Assembly: GCF_037102585.1 (NCBI RefSeq)
Contig: NW_027043829.1
Location: 3,038,001 to 3,102,000 of the forward strand
From: Saccharomycopsis crataegensis
Lineage: Eukaryota > Ascomycota > Saccharomycetes > Ascoideales > Saccharomycopsidaceae
DNA length: 64,000 nt
Direction: 5' to 3'
In this document: piece after piece, positions 50,101-59,560 of the stretch
Numbering within the stretch: position 1 is the stretch's first letter
Layout of the letters: each line of letters starts with the position of its first letter
Position numbers and translations under genes: made by a program
The notes under the pieces: model-generated
What the model was told of the DNA's origin: nothing
What the model saw: the letters and a program-made list of their open reading frames with translations, nothing else
Database searches by the model: none

Positions 50101-50719
50101 ATGCTTCATATGGTTGTTTATCGATAAAGGCACTGGAGACCAAAGTTTGCAATAAAATCATTGCCCCTTCTTTCAATAAGGCCGATGAAGACTTAGAAGT
50201 GGTCAAAAGTTTAATAAAATCGTAAAGTTCCCATTCATCAATCGAAGGCAAACCGTGCTCAACAATCTTATCGGAGATATCACCAGAGTTCTTTCTAATA
50301 TCAGCCAAGTTTTTGGAGTTCTTGAAGTTTTCCAAACATTCAGACAATGGAGAAACGTGCAATTTTTGCATAGAATGGTTCAAAGCTGTCAATGATGTGG
50401 TGGATTGAGTTGGAGTGGTCAATCTTGACGATTGTTCCGAGGAAGAGTCAAAATCAGAACTGTTAACGCTATCAGTGTGGTTCTTTCTTGGTTGATTAGC
50501 GGTTTGGAATTGTTGGTAAGACATTGGTTTTTTCTGGTGGAAACTATTGTTGAACCCACTGTTACCTTGGTTATTGTTTGGTCTGTACCCATTGTTGTTA
50601 TAATAACCACCGTTTACACCATACTGCTGTTGTGGTTGACCAGGTGTGAAAGATTGTGCCCCATTGGGGTCAAACTTTTCAAACTTCTTCTTTTGACCTT
50701 GACCTTGACCGGCAGCCAT
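47168..50719 (-). CDS. NEW1: ABCF ATPase New1 (eEF3-like, ribosome-associated)
   Basis: The 1183-residue protein is a full New1: a Gln/Asn/Tyr/Gly-rich prion-like N-terminus (about 20-80), a Ser/Thr linker, a HEAT-repeat domain (about 120-520), and two ABC domains. The first has Walker A GRNGAGKSTLM near residue 588, signature LSGGWRMKLALAKAM and DEPTNHLD; the second has GPNGAGKSTLIKLL near 835, signature LSGGQLVKV and DEPTNYLD. Between the second Walker A and signature sits the chromodomain-like insert YEVKWKFWLPRYNSWVPK (about 950). The C-terminus is Lys/Arg-rich (KVKKRKKKLTRNEKK) and ends SSPKGTPKPQDTDDEDE, as in S. cerevisiae New1 (YPL226W). New1 tunes termination at Lys/Arg-stop contexts and cold-sensitive ribosome assembly. 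Start and stop agree with the family length (1196 residues). Confidence 0.97.
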   Translation of the reverse strand: MAAGQGQGQKKKFEKFDPNGAQSFTPGQPQQQYGVNGGYYNNNGYRPNNNQGNSGFNNSFHQKKPMSYQQFQTANQPRKNHTDSVNSSDFDSSSEQSSRLTTPTQSTTSLTALNHSMQKLHVSPLSECLENFKNSKNLADIRKNSGDISDKIVEHGLPSIDEWELYDFIKLLTTSKSSSALLKEGAMILLQTLVSSAFIDKQPYEAYLIKFFPLCLNQFMAKEINVVKAAQKTVDVLYTCIPSVSSPSVLLNELLAYLQSSAKWKPKVGALKIINNIIEDASAEVLKMKFHVSIPILSDISSDFKPELAKEGFKTLTNFVNVLEDNLDLEKNLPAIVAALNDPKKITACINSLASTTFVTEVTEATLAILAPTLNKSMNMASSSQDQLRLTITIVENLTRLVKNYKEIENYLPILLPSVKKIAQNATLPEIRELASKSLKVLETADEYTKKHEFNGVLSLEEAKKYLGEQFKSNSIIQNYVANIVADLSNVHKLEELKHYLEAILNVKSDAKLLEFATEEEKEKYIATMIHSLKELFHIEDEEDIYEDEGEEIVNTIFSLAYGGRMLLNKTRLRLVKGHRYGLCGRNGAGKSTLMRAIDNGQVDGFPSKDQLKTCFVEHKVPTEDEKSTKLDLVSLIQTEEDFTNLPREEIAKALEDVGFDETRRSQALNSLSGGWRMKLALAKAMLMKADILLLDEPTNHLDVANVAWLADYLLEHSEITSLIVSHDSGFLDKVCTNIIHYESKKLVYYKGNLSALVKIKPETKSYYTLTDSNAKMAFPRCGLLQGIKSRTKAIAKMVDVTFTYPGAPKPSLSDVSCSLSLSSRVAVLGPNGAGKSTLIKLLTAELVPDKGTVEKHPNLRIGYIAQHALQHVEQHKEKTANQYLQWRYKFGDDREVLLKESRKISDEEKEIMKKEIEVDDGRGPRQIEAIVGRQKFKKSFQYEVKWKFWLPRYNSWVPKEVLLEHGFNKLVQKFDDHEASREGLGYRQLIPSVIRQHFEDVGLDGEIADHTPMGSLSGGQLVKVVIAGAMWNNPHLLVLDEPTNYLDRDSLGALAIAIRDWNGGVVMISHNNEFTGALCPEQWIVENGKMVTKTIASIDEDRFEDGKHGEVANKVMASGEAASYQKPDDDDSPANIKVKKRKKKLTRNEKKARDERRRLRHIEWLSSPKGTPKPQDTDDEDE

Positions 50720-51071
50720 GACTATAGATTAATTGACAGGAGAGAGATAAGTGAATAATAAAAATATAATAATCAGGCAGTTTACTTTGATCCTCTGTGA
50801 GCAGTAAACAAGCTAATATATATCTTTCTATCCGGTATCTGGCCTTGGTATGTGTCAAATTATAAGAATATAAAAAGAGAGATCAAAAAAAAAAAAAAAA
50901 AAATCAGGAAAATTTTTTTGCAGAAAAAAAAAGAAAAGAAAAGAAAAGTTCGTTAGCACGTGCAGGATAGCGTATCGCTTACAATATAAAGAAGATAGAA
51001 ATTATTAGATGATTTCACTATTTACTGATGTATAGAATAATAATTTGCAAAATAAATGAAAGTTATTGCCT
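50720..51071. other. NEW1 promoter and GCD6 3' region
   Basis: About 350 bases with A-runs at 50885-50903 and 50924-50947 and a CACGTG E-box at 50958-50963. NEW1 transcribes leftward from here and GCD6 ends here, so the E-box most likely belongs to the NEW1 promoter. No gene is seen. Confidence 0.45.
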
Positions 51072-53387
51072 TCATTCCTCATCATCAGATTCTTCCTCTT
51101 CGTCGTCAGACTCTTCTTCTTCACTGCTCTCTTCTTCAGCGCTCTGTAACCAGTCAATAAGCTGTTCGACATACTTGTTATCAATCTTTTTACTAGCATC
51201 TTCAGATTTCTGCGATCCATTGTACCATTCAATAATGTTTTCTTCGTCACATATTTCGAGATCATAGAATTGTCTCATGATGAAGAATTGCAATTGTTTG
51301 GCATTCAATTGTTGATGATTATCACCCTCCTTGGCGTCAATTTTCTTGCAAATTTCATTCAAAAGATCCAATAAATCGAGCTCATCATCTTTATCAAACA
51401 CTTGTCTCTTGAATAATATCCCCCATTGTCCAAAAAGTTTGTTTGTAGCTTCATTCACCTTGAGAGTGTTAGTTTCGACATAATTGGTGATTTTGGAGAT
51501 AAGAGTGTTCAAAGTACTGCGTCTAACCATCGAATATGTAACGTTCATACTCATTCTAAGAGTGTTAAGTTCAAGAACCGCAGTGTCAATATCATGGTTA
51601 TTATCAATAGCACGCTCGATAGTGGCAGTGGCTTCAACATAAAACTCTTCAATTTCTTTCAAACGCTGCTTTTCTGGGTTCAAATTAGAGCCATCGGCAT
51701 TCGAAATTTGTGAAGCGGTGGAGTAGCTTCTACCACTCTTTTTGTTGGATAATCCCGAAATTGAATCATGATGTTTATGGCCATGCTTCTTCTTGTTCTT
51801 ACCGACAGATGATCCCACAGACGCAATAGACTCATCAGATAATGCCAAGGTTGATAACTTATATAATGCATGGATATCACCAGTTTCTGTGCGTGAGTGA
51901 ACAGAATCAGCATCAGAAGAATCTTCAACGTCAGATTCATACTCTTCATAGCGGAAACCAACACCATTAGGGCCCACCACCAAAACGTCGCCAATTTCTT
52001 CAAACTTTTCGACCTTGATGATTGGCTTATTATCATCTGTCGATTCTTCGTCTTCATCATTCTCTGAAAAGAACCCATCATCTACTTCTTCTGGCTTCTT
52101 TGCAATGATCTTGGTACCATGTTCAATAACCATATCATTATCTATAACACAGTTAGCACCAATCACTGATTCATGGAGAATACTGACATTATTCCTGATG
52201 ACCACATCGCCACCAATACACGAATCGACAATTGTAACACCGTCTTGAATCTGAACATCATCGAAAATTATAGAGTTAACAACCGAACAATTCTTTCCGA
52301 TTTTCACGTTGTTACCAATTACGGATCTTTGAATCTCTGTATTTTCATCGATAAAAGAATCAGCACCCAATACTGTGTTATAACCGATTTTACACGATTG
52401 AGCCAAGACAACCTTCTTGTCCTTGTAAATATGATTTGATTCATATTTCAAATTATTATTATTGTAAAAGTTTAATTCTGGAACAATTGGGTAGATGAAT
52501 CTTTGAATCAAGTCCTTAGTGATGGATTTGAAGGTCAGGTAACTAGAGACTCTTGCCCCATATTCTTGTTGAGCAATATAAACGTAGAAAGATCTCTTCA
52601 ATAAATCAAACGTTAGGATACCCTTGAGGAAATCTTTTCTCATGTGTTGGAAATCAAAGTTTTCTGAATAAATAGCTGGGACAATTGGAGTACAAATATC
52701 AATATGGCAATCGATCAAATCGTTTCTAATTACGAAATCGTCGATGTTTTCCAATAATTCTGGGTCGATGCTGACTTGTGACTTCTCACCATTGATCGGA
52801 GGAATGGCGTCGTAGTACAAACATTTATTGTTTGATTCATTTAAAACAAATACTGAAGGATCATCATCAAATGGTCTGGATCTGTGATTAGAAGTGGCTT
52901 CTGTGGTGATCATGGTCACAATATGATCTCTGTCTGACTCCTTGATCTTGCGATGATATTTCAAAGCATCATCAAAGTTAATATTGGTAATGACATCACC
53001 GGAAATCAACAAGAAATCATCAGTGATAATGGAACGGTTATCTAAATCTCTCATCACATCACCAATAGATCTTGCTTCCAAAGATATAATACACTGGACT
53101 TTGAATGGCGACCAAGGCAAAGACCACTTAGATTTGTCGATGTACTGCTGGATTGGTTCCACATGATTACCAGAGCACATCAAGTACACTTCATTTGCTC
53201 CAGCATTGGCTAAGAACTCTAAAGTGTATTCGATCAAAGGAACATTTCCAAGATGAATCAAGCATCTTGGGGTGGTAGCTGTCAATGGCATAAACTTGGT
53301 TTCGAAATCATCGGTAAGAACCACAGCCTGGAGCTTTTCCTTCTTGATGACCTCTTTCTGCTTCTTACTGCTAGACTTTGGTGCCAT
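51072..53387 (-). CDS. GCD6: eIF2B epsilon subunit (catalytic GEF)
   Basis: The 771-residue product has the order expected of Gcd6: a nucleotidyltransferase-like domain (LQAVVLTDDFETKFMPLT, PRCLIHLGNVPLIEYTLEFL, the LISGDVITN segment), a left-handed beta-helix of hexapeptide repeats around residues 330-450 (SVIGNNVKIGKNCSVVNS, IFDDVQIQDGVTIVDS, CIGGDVVIRNNVSILHES), an acidic linker with SVGKNKKKHGHKHH, and a C-terminal W2/HEAT domain with an Asp/Glu-rich tail of about 25 residues binding eIF2-beta. It is the nucleotide-exchange subunit for eIF2 and target of eIF2-alpha phosphorylation in general amino-acid control. The tandem arrangement NEW1-GCD6, both translation factors, is on one strand with 352 bases between. 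Confidence 0.97.
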   Translation of the reverse strand: MAPKSSSKKQKEVIKKEKLQAVVLTDDFETKFMPLTATTPRCLIHLGNVPLIEYTLEFLANAGANEVYLMCSGNHVEPIQQYIDKSKWSLPWSPFKVQCIISLEARSIGDVMRDLDNRSIITDDFLLISGDVITNINFDDALKYHRKIKESDRDHIVTMITTEATSNHRSRPFDDDPSVFVLNESNNKCLYYDAIPPINGEKSQVSIDPELLENIDDFVIRNDLIDCHIDICTPIVPAIYSENFDFQHMRKDFLKGILTFDLLKRSFYVYIAQQEYGARVSSYLTFKSITKDLIQRFIYPIVPELNFYNNNNLKYESNHIYKDKKVVLAQSCKIGYNTVLGADSFIDENTEIQRSVIGNNVKIGKNCSVVNSIIFDDVQIQDGVTIVDSCIGGDVVIRNNVSILHESVIGANCVIDNDMVIEHGTKIIAKKPEEVDDGFFSENDEDEESTDDNKPIIKVEKFEEIGDVLVVGPNGVGFRYEEYESDVEDSSDADSVHSRTETGDIHALYKLSTLALSDESIASVGSSVGKNKKKHGHKHHDSISGLSNKKSGRSYSTASQISNADGSNLNPEKQRLKEIEEFYVEATATIERAIDNNHDIDTAVLELNTLRMSMNVTYSMVRRSTLNTLISKITNYVETNTLKVNEATNKLFGQWGILFKRQVFDKDDELDLLDLLNEICKKIDAKEGDNHQQLNAKQLQFFIMRQFYDLEICDEENIIEWYNGSQKSEDASKKIDNKYVEQLIDWLQSAEEESSEEEESDDEEEESDDEE

Positions 53388-54735
53388 TTTGTATTAAATC
53401 AATAATATTCCTCTTCACAAAAAAAAAAAAAAGGGAACATTTGATAATTGAGTAATTACAAAAAAAAAAAAAATTCCGAAGTTGAATTTTTTTTTGTCCT
53501 GATGCGAAGTGCGTTTAGCCTCAAAGCATAATAGAAAGTTGGCCAACATCGATGAGAAATTGAATTATTTTATTGAAAGAATTATGTTTAAACCAGCAGT
53601 ATATAATTTCAGGATACAATTTCCTTAGATTTTTTTTTTTTTTTTTGATGTTGATAAATTGGTGAACTTAGATTTTTGTTTATTGAGGGCATCCTTGCTG
53701 TTGAGGGCTGCAATTAATTACTAACAATCCTACTGTTTACATTAACTACAGCTATCAAATTATCATCCTAGATAACATATGTTGACTACACTCAGTAGAA
53801 ATCGACGGTTCTCTGTCAGTAACTAACTGTTTTAATTATAATGATAGCCTAGCCTATCTGTCACTTCCTATGGTGGTATCTTCGAAAACACCCAACGCCT
53901 TGTATAAATATCACAAAATTGGTTTGAGTCATGACCTTGTTATGACAATATATAGCATTGATTATGATGAAGATTTCAATTTAGTTTGAGCCTTCAAATG
54001 AAAGACACCCAGATAAGATACACTAGATGTTTTCAAAGGGCAAGGAAAGGTTGGTACAGCATGTATTGAAAGATTATTCCAAAGAGAATGAAAATGAAAC
54101 CTTCGGAATTATTAAAGTACAATGAAACAGCAATAGAAACAGTAGAAGAAGAGACAAATTAGCAATTAGAGCAGCAAAATCAGCGAAAAAAGAGAATTGA
54201 GATGCTCACTAGAAGCGGTAAGAAAAGAGAATTGAGATTTTCACTAGAAACATCATGGTGAAAATTATGTTAAGGATACAATGACTGTTCATTTTCATCT
54301 TCATTTATTGGAAAGCGACAATTTTTTCTTTCCATTTTTTAATTACTGGTTGAGACAGTAATCACAATGACAATGATCACATTGGTAACACGCAAAACAA
54401 AAGCTGTCATTGTTTCTTGTGCATATACAACATCTCCAAGCCATGATTGAGGTTTTTTGATTCGGGATTCAACAAAAAAAACACTAGATTGGTTTGAATC
54501 AAACTTTCAGTGATGATAAATTTTTTCTTTAGAAAGAAAAAATTGGAAAAATATTGGGAAAAAGACAAACCACTTGTGACGAACTTATGGGAAGGTAAAT
54601 CTTTTCGTGAGCAGAATGGGCTGATTAACAAATAGTGCTGCAGAACTATTGGGAATGAAGAATCGAAATATTTAGGAAAGTATGGTTCCAGGAATTCCCA
54701 AGACTAATAGATAAAAAAAGAATTCAAGGAATTCT

Positions 54736-54740
<5 letters not shown>

Positions 54741-54770
<30 letters not shown>
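54741..54770. repeat. TA microsatellite
   Basis: Fifteen uninterrupted TA units, adjoining a TTCTTTCTTTTC stretch. Simple-sequence repeat in non-coding DNA. Confidence 0.9.
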
Positions 54771-54773
<3 letters not shown>

Positions 54774-55212
54774 TTTCTTTTCTTTTCTTTTTTTTGAATT
54801 TCTCAATGGCCTTCCCAAGCATGCCGCAGATGATTCATAACATTATGCTTCAATATCTCAAAATTTCAGTGTCGATGTAAGAAAAGAAAAGAGTCACAAA
54901 AATTATGTAGATAACTTTGATTTCATCATATCAATAAAATTCTGGTGACATCTATAAAGTGTTTAGCGAAATATTTTAAAGATTAAGGACTACAAAATAA
55001 TGAGGTACATGTGGTGTAATTCTGACAGAAATATGAGAAAGATACCAATGATCACATAAAACGACATTCTGGAAAAGAAAGAGAGTTTAGAAAAAAAAAA
55101 GTTAAATGTAGATATAGATATCTATGCCAAACCAAATTAGCGTACACTCTCTATTCTTGATGGAAATATGATCCAATAATCCGTGAGCAGTAGAAGTTTT
55201 TCTGGGAATAAA

Positions 55213-55404
55213 CTATCTATATACCACCACAAAAGGATATCCGCAAAACTGGCAACTGTAAAAACTGAACTGTTCCTCATTCTCCATTTCGCAATAAGGA
55301 CAAATCCAATAGACATCTCCAGGTTCCATCTTTATAATTCTGCGCTTCTTGGTGCTGAGATAATCGAATAAAGCTGAGGCTTGAATTTGAGCTCCCGGAA
55401 GCTG
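55213..55404 (-). CDS. Candidate small RanBP2-like zinc-ribbon ORF or 3' exon
   Basis: On the reverse strand, a frame opens at 55404 and ends with TAG at 55213-55215. It reads QASALFDYLSTKKRR, then IIKMEPGDVYWICPYCEMEN, then EEQFSFYSCQFCGYPFVVVYR. The WxCxxC-x3-N-x8-CxxC pattern (WICPYCEMEN...SCQFC) is close to a RanBP2/NZF-type zinc finger, which is unlikely by chance. The only in-frame ATG (55329) gives 38 residues. The frame starts right after TTTAGCAG, a good 3' splice acceptor, so this could be the last exon of a spliced gene; I did not find the first exon or a TACTAAC branch point upstream with confidence. It may also be a gene remnant. The family is not recognised. Confidence 0.4.
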   Translation of the reverse strand, partial: QLPGAQIQASALFDYLSTKKRRIIKMEPGDVYWICPYCEMENEEQFSFYSCQFCGYPFVVVYR

Positions 55405-56096
55405 CTAAATAACTGAGCGAAATCAATGGCAAGTACACCTATGAAGAGTACCATAAGATATAACGAATATTATTTCAAAATCTTTCACTTTTATCTTCCA
55501 GGAATTTTTAAACATGATATTGGAGGAAGAAAAAAAAAACAGAGAGATCGGAAAAGTGATATAATTTTCTCTGAAATTTTTGAGGGATTTTGGGAAGCTC
55601 CTATACCAATATTCTTTTTTATTACAATATCAATTTATTTCTTCTATTTAATTTCTTATTGAAAAGAAATTCTTAATCATTGGGCCAATCCGGTGATTAT
55701 TAAGAAGATCTTTCTCCACTTGGTTTGCCCGGGATACTTACTATATCTATCAAATTAGAAGAATGAATATCTCTAAATTATTTGTTGTCATCTCCCCAGA
55801 TCAGTCAGTTTAGCTTGTGTTGTGGGGTTACATCTCTTTTTGAAGCCCACAACTATTATTAGTCTTGAATTCAAAGCATTTTTCCTAATTTTAAGGCATA
55901 TCTTGAATACTTTTCAGAGTGCTACTTTTTTTTTTTATATATACATAAAATATTACAATATAGAACAATCAACAGATTACTTAGAAAAATAAAAAAATTA
56001 AATAACAATTAAATAACAATTACTAAAATTAAATACATATGCAAATATATAAAAACATTTGAATGAAAATCATAAGCTAAGTATTAATAGTAAAAA

Positions 56097-57365
56097 TCAA
56101 AGCTTTTTCATACCTTCTTCGAATTTCAATTCTTCATCTTCAACTTCTTCAACGGTGACTCTCTTCTTTGGTTTAGCTGCTTCCTTTTCAGCAACTTTAG
56201 GAACACACACTTCAAGCAAACCATTGCTGTATTTAGCACCAATAGCTTCATCGTTGATCTTTGGAAGGATTGGAAACTTGATACTTCTTTCAAAGGCACC
56301 AAATCTGATTTCACTAACCTTAAGATAATCCACTTCACCATCGTTAGAAGAGGAGACCATCTTGTTCTTGGTATCGGTGGAACCGCGAATCACAAGCTCG
56401 TGGTTAGTTGGATGGAAATCAATTTCAAATGAGTCCTTACTGGCACCTGGTAATGCCAACACCACTTTATATTGAGATGGTTTGTCATAAACATCAACGT
56501 TTGGAGAGAATGGCAAGCCGCGATCCATTTCTGGATGAGAGACTTGAAGTGGATCATGGATTGGAGATGGGGCAGGCATGTGGAATGAAGAAACCTTGGT
56601 TGGGGTTTTCTTGACAGAAGCAGATGATGGTTTTTTGGTGATTTCTGGTTTCTTTGCAGGAACTGATTCAGCTTCTTGTGCTTCAGAAGTAACAGTTTCG
56701 GTAGGAGTCACTGGAGATGCCGGTCTTGAAGCTTCTTCTTCTTCTTCTTCTTCGGATCCAGCAAGCAAAGCTTGTCTGATAAAATCAGCAATGTCGAATA
56801 CTTGAGGTTGTGGTCCCTCGGCATCAGTCATGACCGAATCTTCTTCATCTTGGGCCGCCTTCAACTTCTTTTCGGCTTCTTCTTGTTGTTCTTTCAATTG
56901 AGCAACCGCAGCAGCTTCTTCAGCACATTCTTGAGCTTGTTTCTTAGCCGCAAGCTCTTGTTCGGCTTGTCTTCTCTTTTGAGCAAGTTCTGAAGCATCA
57001 AGACGTTCAGATTGCAAAGATCTGTGGCGGTGACGGTTGACCAAGTTCAAAATATCTTCAAGGGTGTACACCTTGCTGTCATCATCTTCACCATCTTCAT
57101 CTTCATATTCTGGAACATACCAAGGGGAGTAACCGGCAAAAGGACTTGCATACGATGATTGACGTTGACCATAACCACGTCTACCGGCAGATGGACGAGC
57201 TTGAGCGAAATAAACCGGTTGTTCTTGTTGGCGGCGTTGTGGTTGGACCATTTGAGCACGGCGGCGTTGCTGTTGCTGTTGTTGTTGCTGTTGTTGCTGC
57301 AACATTCTTCTTTGGTTGACAGCTTCCATAAGGTCGTAGATATCGTACTGTGGGTAGAAGGACAT
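56097..57365 (-). CDS. HSP42: Small heat-shock protein Hsp42 (aggregase chaperone)
   Basis: The 422-residue product begins MSFYPQYDIYDLMEAVNQRR, like S. cerevisiae Hsp42 (MSFYQPSLSLYDVL). A Gln run and prion-like region rich in Gln, Arg and Tyr (about 25-95) and a long acidic, coiled middle (100-255) follow, with EEEEEEASRP. The conserved linker FHMPAPSPIHDPLQVSHPEM leads to the alpha-crystallin domain (about 285-385: DVYDKPSQYKVVLALPGA, then GAFERSIKFPILPKI and NGLLEVCVPK). The C-terminus is KRVTVEEVEDEELKFEEG, typical of Hsp42. It sorts misfolded proteins into cytosolic deposits. The promoter has perfect heat-shock elements (see entry). Confidence 0.95.
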   Translation of the reverse strand: MSFYPQYDIYDLMEAVNQRRMLQQQQQQQQQQQRRRAQMVQPQRRQQEQPVYFAQARPSAGRRGYGQRQSSYASPFAGYSPWYVPEYEDEDGEDDDSKVYTLEDILNLVNRHRHRSLQSERLDASELAQKRRQAEQELAAKKQAQECAEEAAAVAQLKEQQEEAEKKLKAAQDEEDSVMTDAEGPQPQVFDIADFIRQALLAGSEEEEEEEASRPASPVTPTETVTSEAQEAESVPAKKPEITKKPSSASVKKTPTKVSSFHMPAPSPIHDPLQVSHPEMDRGLPFSPNVDVYDKPSQYKVVLALPGASKDSFEIDFHPTNHELVIRGSTDTKNKMVSSSNDGEVDYLKVSEIRFGAFERSIKFPILPKINDEAIGAKYSNGLLEVCVPKVAEKEAAKPKKRVTVEEVEDEELKFEEGMKKL

Positions 57366-57554
57366 TGTGGAGAGTGTTATGGCAATTGGGGTGGGAGATG
57401 ATTAAAATATCAATAGTTAAATGCAATTGAGAAAATATTAATGATAATAATATTAGTTTAATAAAATGGAAAATATTTTTGTAGAGAAAAGCAATTTACC
57501 AGTGTCCGTGCTGCCATTTTATACACATAAACTTGACAGACAGTTTGCCCCGCG

Positions 57555-57676
57555 GAACTTTCTGGAAAGCGGAACTTTCTGGAAAAACCCGATAGATTTT
57601 TCTAGCAACCGCGCAAAACATGCTAGAAGAGACCAGAAGCAAATGGCGATTAGTAATTCACAGTGCTAGAAGATTC
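57555..57676 (-). promoter_or_regulatory. Heat-shock elements upstream of HSP42
   Basis: Two perfect three-unit Hsf1 sites, GAA-nn-TTC-nn-GAA, lie at 57555-57567 and 57572-57584, 17 bases apart, plus a GAA-nn-TTC pair at 57669-57676 and TTCTAG/CTAGAA half-sites between. They sit 190-310 bases upstream of the HSP42 ATG. Hsf1 binding to such sites is established; the assignment to HSP42 is by position. Confidence 0.85.
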
Positions 57677-58195
57677 TCCGTGTAATTATTCAGATGGAAC
57701 TAACTAGGTATGAAGTGAAAACAAAATAATAATAATAATAAAAAAAAGGGCAAGTTGATGAGGATGAATAAAACGACAATTGGACTTGGATTGGCTGAAT
57801 CAGGATCTTGCTACAAACTAAGGTGATTGATTGGGCAAGCTTAGTATATATGTGGAAACTAAATAATAACTTCATCTACAAGTGTTTAGCACACAATAAT
57901 ACCCAGCATAAATCCCCATAGAGGATCAGTATGTCTCATTGGGAATTAAATACATAAAGCATATTATTATTAGCTTGACATTATGAACAGAGTGTATTTT
58001 TTTTTTAAAAAATAAAGAAACAAAAAATCAAAAGTAACCTAAACCTATAAGTGAAATTAAAAAAAAACTGAAAAGCGAAAGCCAGTACAAACAAACAAAC
58101 CACAGCACACCATCAAGGGTCAGAAGCCAGAAATATGAACAACAATTTTTTTTTATAATCCCTCTAATTTCATTGAAGTCGCTGGTCAAGAATGA
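57677..58195. other. HSP42 upstream / URC1 3' spacer
   Basis: About 520 bases, AT-rich, with AAT triplet repeats near 57727-57740 and A/T-runs at 57998-58006 and 58147-58155. The right half is the URC1 3' region. No gene is seen. Confidence 0.45.
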
Positions 58196-59560
58196 TTATT
58201 TTAATTCCGTATAACTTCTTCCCATAGTACTCTTCAACTCTTCTTCAGTGATTTGATTGCCTGTTGTGAAATAACCCGCCTGGATCTTGGCATCGATTTC
58301 AACCTGACCATCTGCTGGAATCATATCTTCTGGGATTGGAACTCTTTCAACAATTTGAATACCAGATTCGACAATTGCATCATATTTCATATTTGACATC
58401 GACAACATACGATCAATCTTGGTGATTCCCAACCAATGCAAAATATCTGGCATCAATTGTTGGAATCTCATATCTCTAACACCAGCAATACACTCGGTAC
58501 GTTTGAAGTATTCAGCAGCACTATCGCCACCACGCTTTCTGGCATTATAAACCAAATATTTAGTAACTTCACCAAGAGCTCTTCCTTCCTTTTGGAAATA
58601 GACAACAGCACCGGCACCACCTGCCTGAGCTTCCTTGACAGCTTCGCGGATACCAAACATCAAATATGGTCTACAAGTACAAATATCAGAACCAAAGACA
58701 TCAGAACCACCACAAGAATCATGAACTCTAAGAGCCAATTTCTTGGAAGAATCACTGATGTTTTCTGGATTACCGAAAATATAAACTGTTAGCCCGCCAA
58801 TTGGGGGTAAGAAAGTTTTAATGTCTGGTCTGGTGAGCAATTCTGGGTACATCCCACAAGTATCATTGAATAGCGCTCTTCTCAATTCAATTTCAGAAAT
58901 CCCAAATCTTTTAGCCACTCCTGGCAAGTACCACACTGGATCAACTGCCAACTTAGTGACCGCCAAATCACCAGCTTGGTTTACCACCACTTCACCATCG
59001 ACTTCGAGCTCACCTTTCTTAACATAATCTTCCATTTCAAGCAACTGTAAATGTGCCTTGGTGATACTAATGGTTGGTTTGATTTCCACTTCTTCAGATT
59101 CAGCAATGTGTCCATACTCCCATGGGGCTAAGTGTCCCAAAGGATCAAGCGCCACGATTTTTTCCTTGTTGAACCATTGTGGTTGAGGTTTGAAATGGTA
59201 AGCTGGTTCAGCGTTAGTGTAATCAGCACGGTATTCTGGGTTTAATTGGTGGGAGGCAACAGCAAGAGCATGATAAATGTTGTAGCAGCCACCATAGGAG
59301 CCAATAGTGTTGTGTTTTTTCACCCCTTTACCAGCACGAGAAGCGACAATAGGGCCTCGAGAGGTTGGGGTAGCGGCTCCCCAAGAGACAGGGATTGGGG
59401 AAACGGATGGGTCATTGTAATATGTGGTCAATGGGATGCCAGACACAAGTTTTGCGAATTGGTCGTCCAACAGAAGTTGGTCTTTAAAGATTGGAGTTTG
59501 TCTGCTCTCAGCACTACCATGAAGGCAGTTAGTGTTATTACAAACCGCAGCTGGAGCCAT
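58196..59560 (-). CDS. URC1: Uracil-catabolism protein Urc1, GTP cyclohydrolase II-like
   Basis: The 454-residue protein has an N-terminal fungal-specific region (about 1-260: LVSGIPLTTYYNDPSVSPIP, NTIGSYGGCYNIYHAL, PLGHLAPWEYGH) followed by a GTP cyclohydrolase II-like domain: LRVHDSCGGSDVFGSDICTC holds the three zinc-binding Cys, then VVYFQKEGRALGEVTKYLV corresponds to the RibA HRQEGRN segment, with Ala-Leu replacing the usual Asn-Ile. It is therefore not the riboflavin enzyme but the URC1 type needed for pyrimidine use as nitrogen source in Lachancea kluyveri and many fungi, absent from S. cerevisiae. It is transcribed leftward with a 2.6-kb upstream region toward a Zn(II)2Cys6 regulator. 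Confidence 0.82.
   Translation of the reverse strand: MAPAAVCNNTNCLHGSAESRQTPIFKDQLLLDDQFAKLVSGIPLTTYYNDPSVSPIPVSWGAATPTSRGPIVASRAGKGVKKHNTIGSYGGCYNIYHALAVASHQLNPEYRADYTNAEPAYHFKPQPQWFNKEKIVALDPLGHLAPWEYGHIAESEEVEIKPTISITKAHLQLLEMEDYVKKGELEVDGEVVVNQAGDLAVTKLAVDPVWYLPGVAKRFGISEIELRRALFNDTCGMYPELLTRPDIKTFLPPIGGLTVYIFGNPENISDSSKKLALRVHDSCGGSDVFGSDICTCRPYLMFGIREAVKEAQAGGAGAVVYFQKEGRALGEVTKYLVYNARKRGGDSAAEYFKRTECIAGVRDMRFQQLMPDILHWLGITKIDRMLSMSNMKYDAIVESGIQIVERVPIPEDMIPADGQVEIDAKIQAGYFTTGNQITEEELKSTMGRSYTELK

Larger units (their letters stand above)
53388..56096. other. 2.7-kb gene-poor region
   Basis: Between GCD6 and HSP42. It carries A/T runs (53418, 53460, 53627), a TA dinucleotide repeat at 54741-54770 followed by a CTTT-rich stretch, and one candidate small zinc-ribbon frame on the reverse strand (55213-55404, listed). 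Other open frames are short and unlike proteins. No tRNA or transposon is recognised. Confidence 0.45.
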
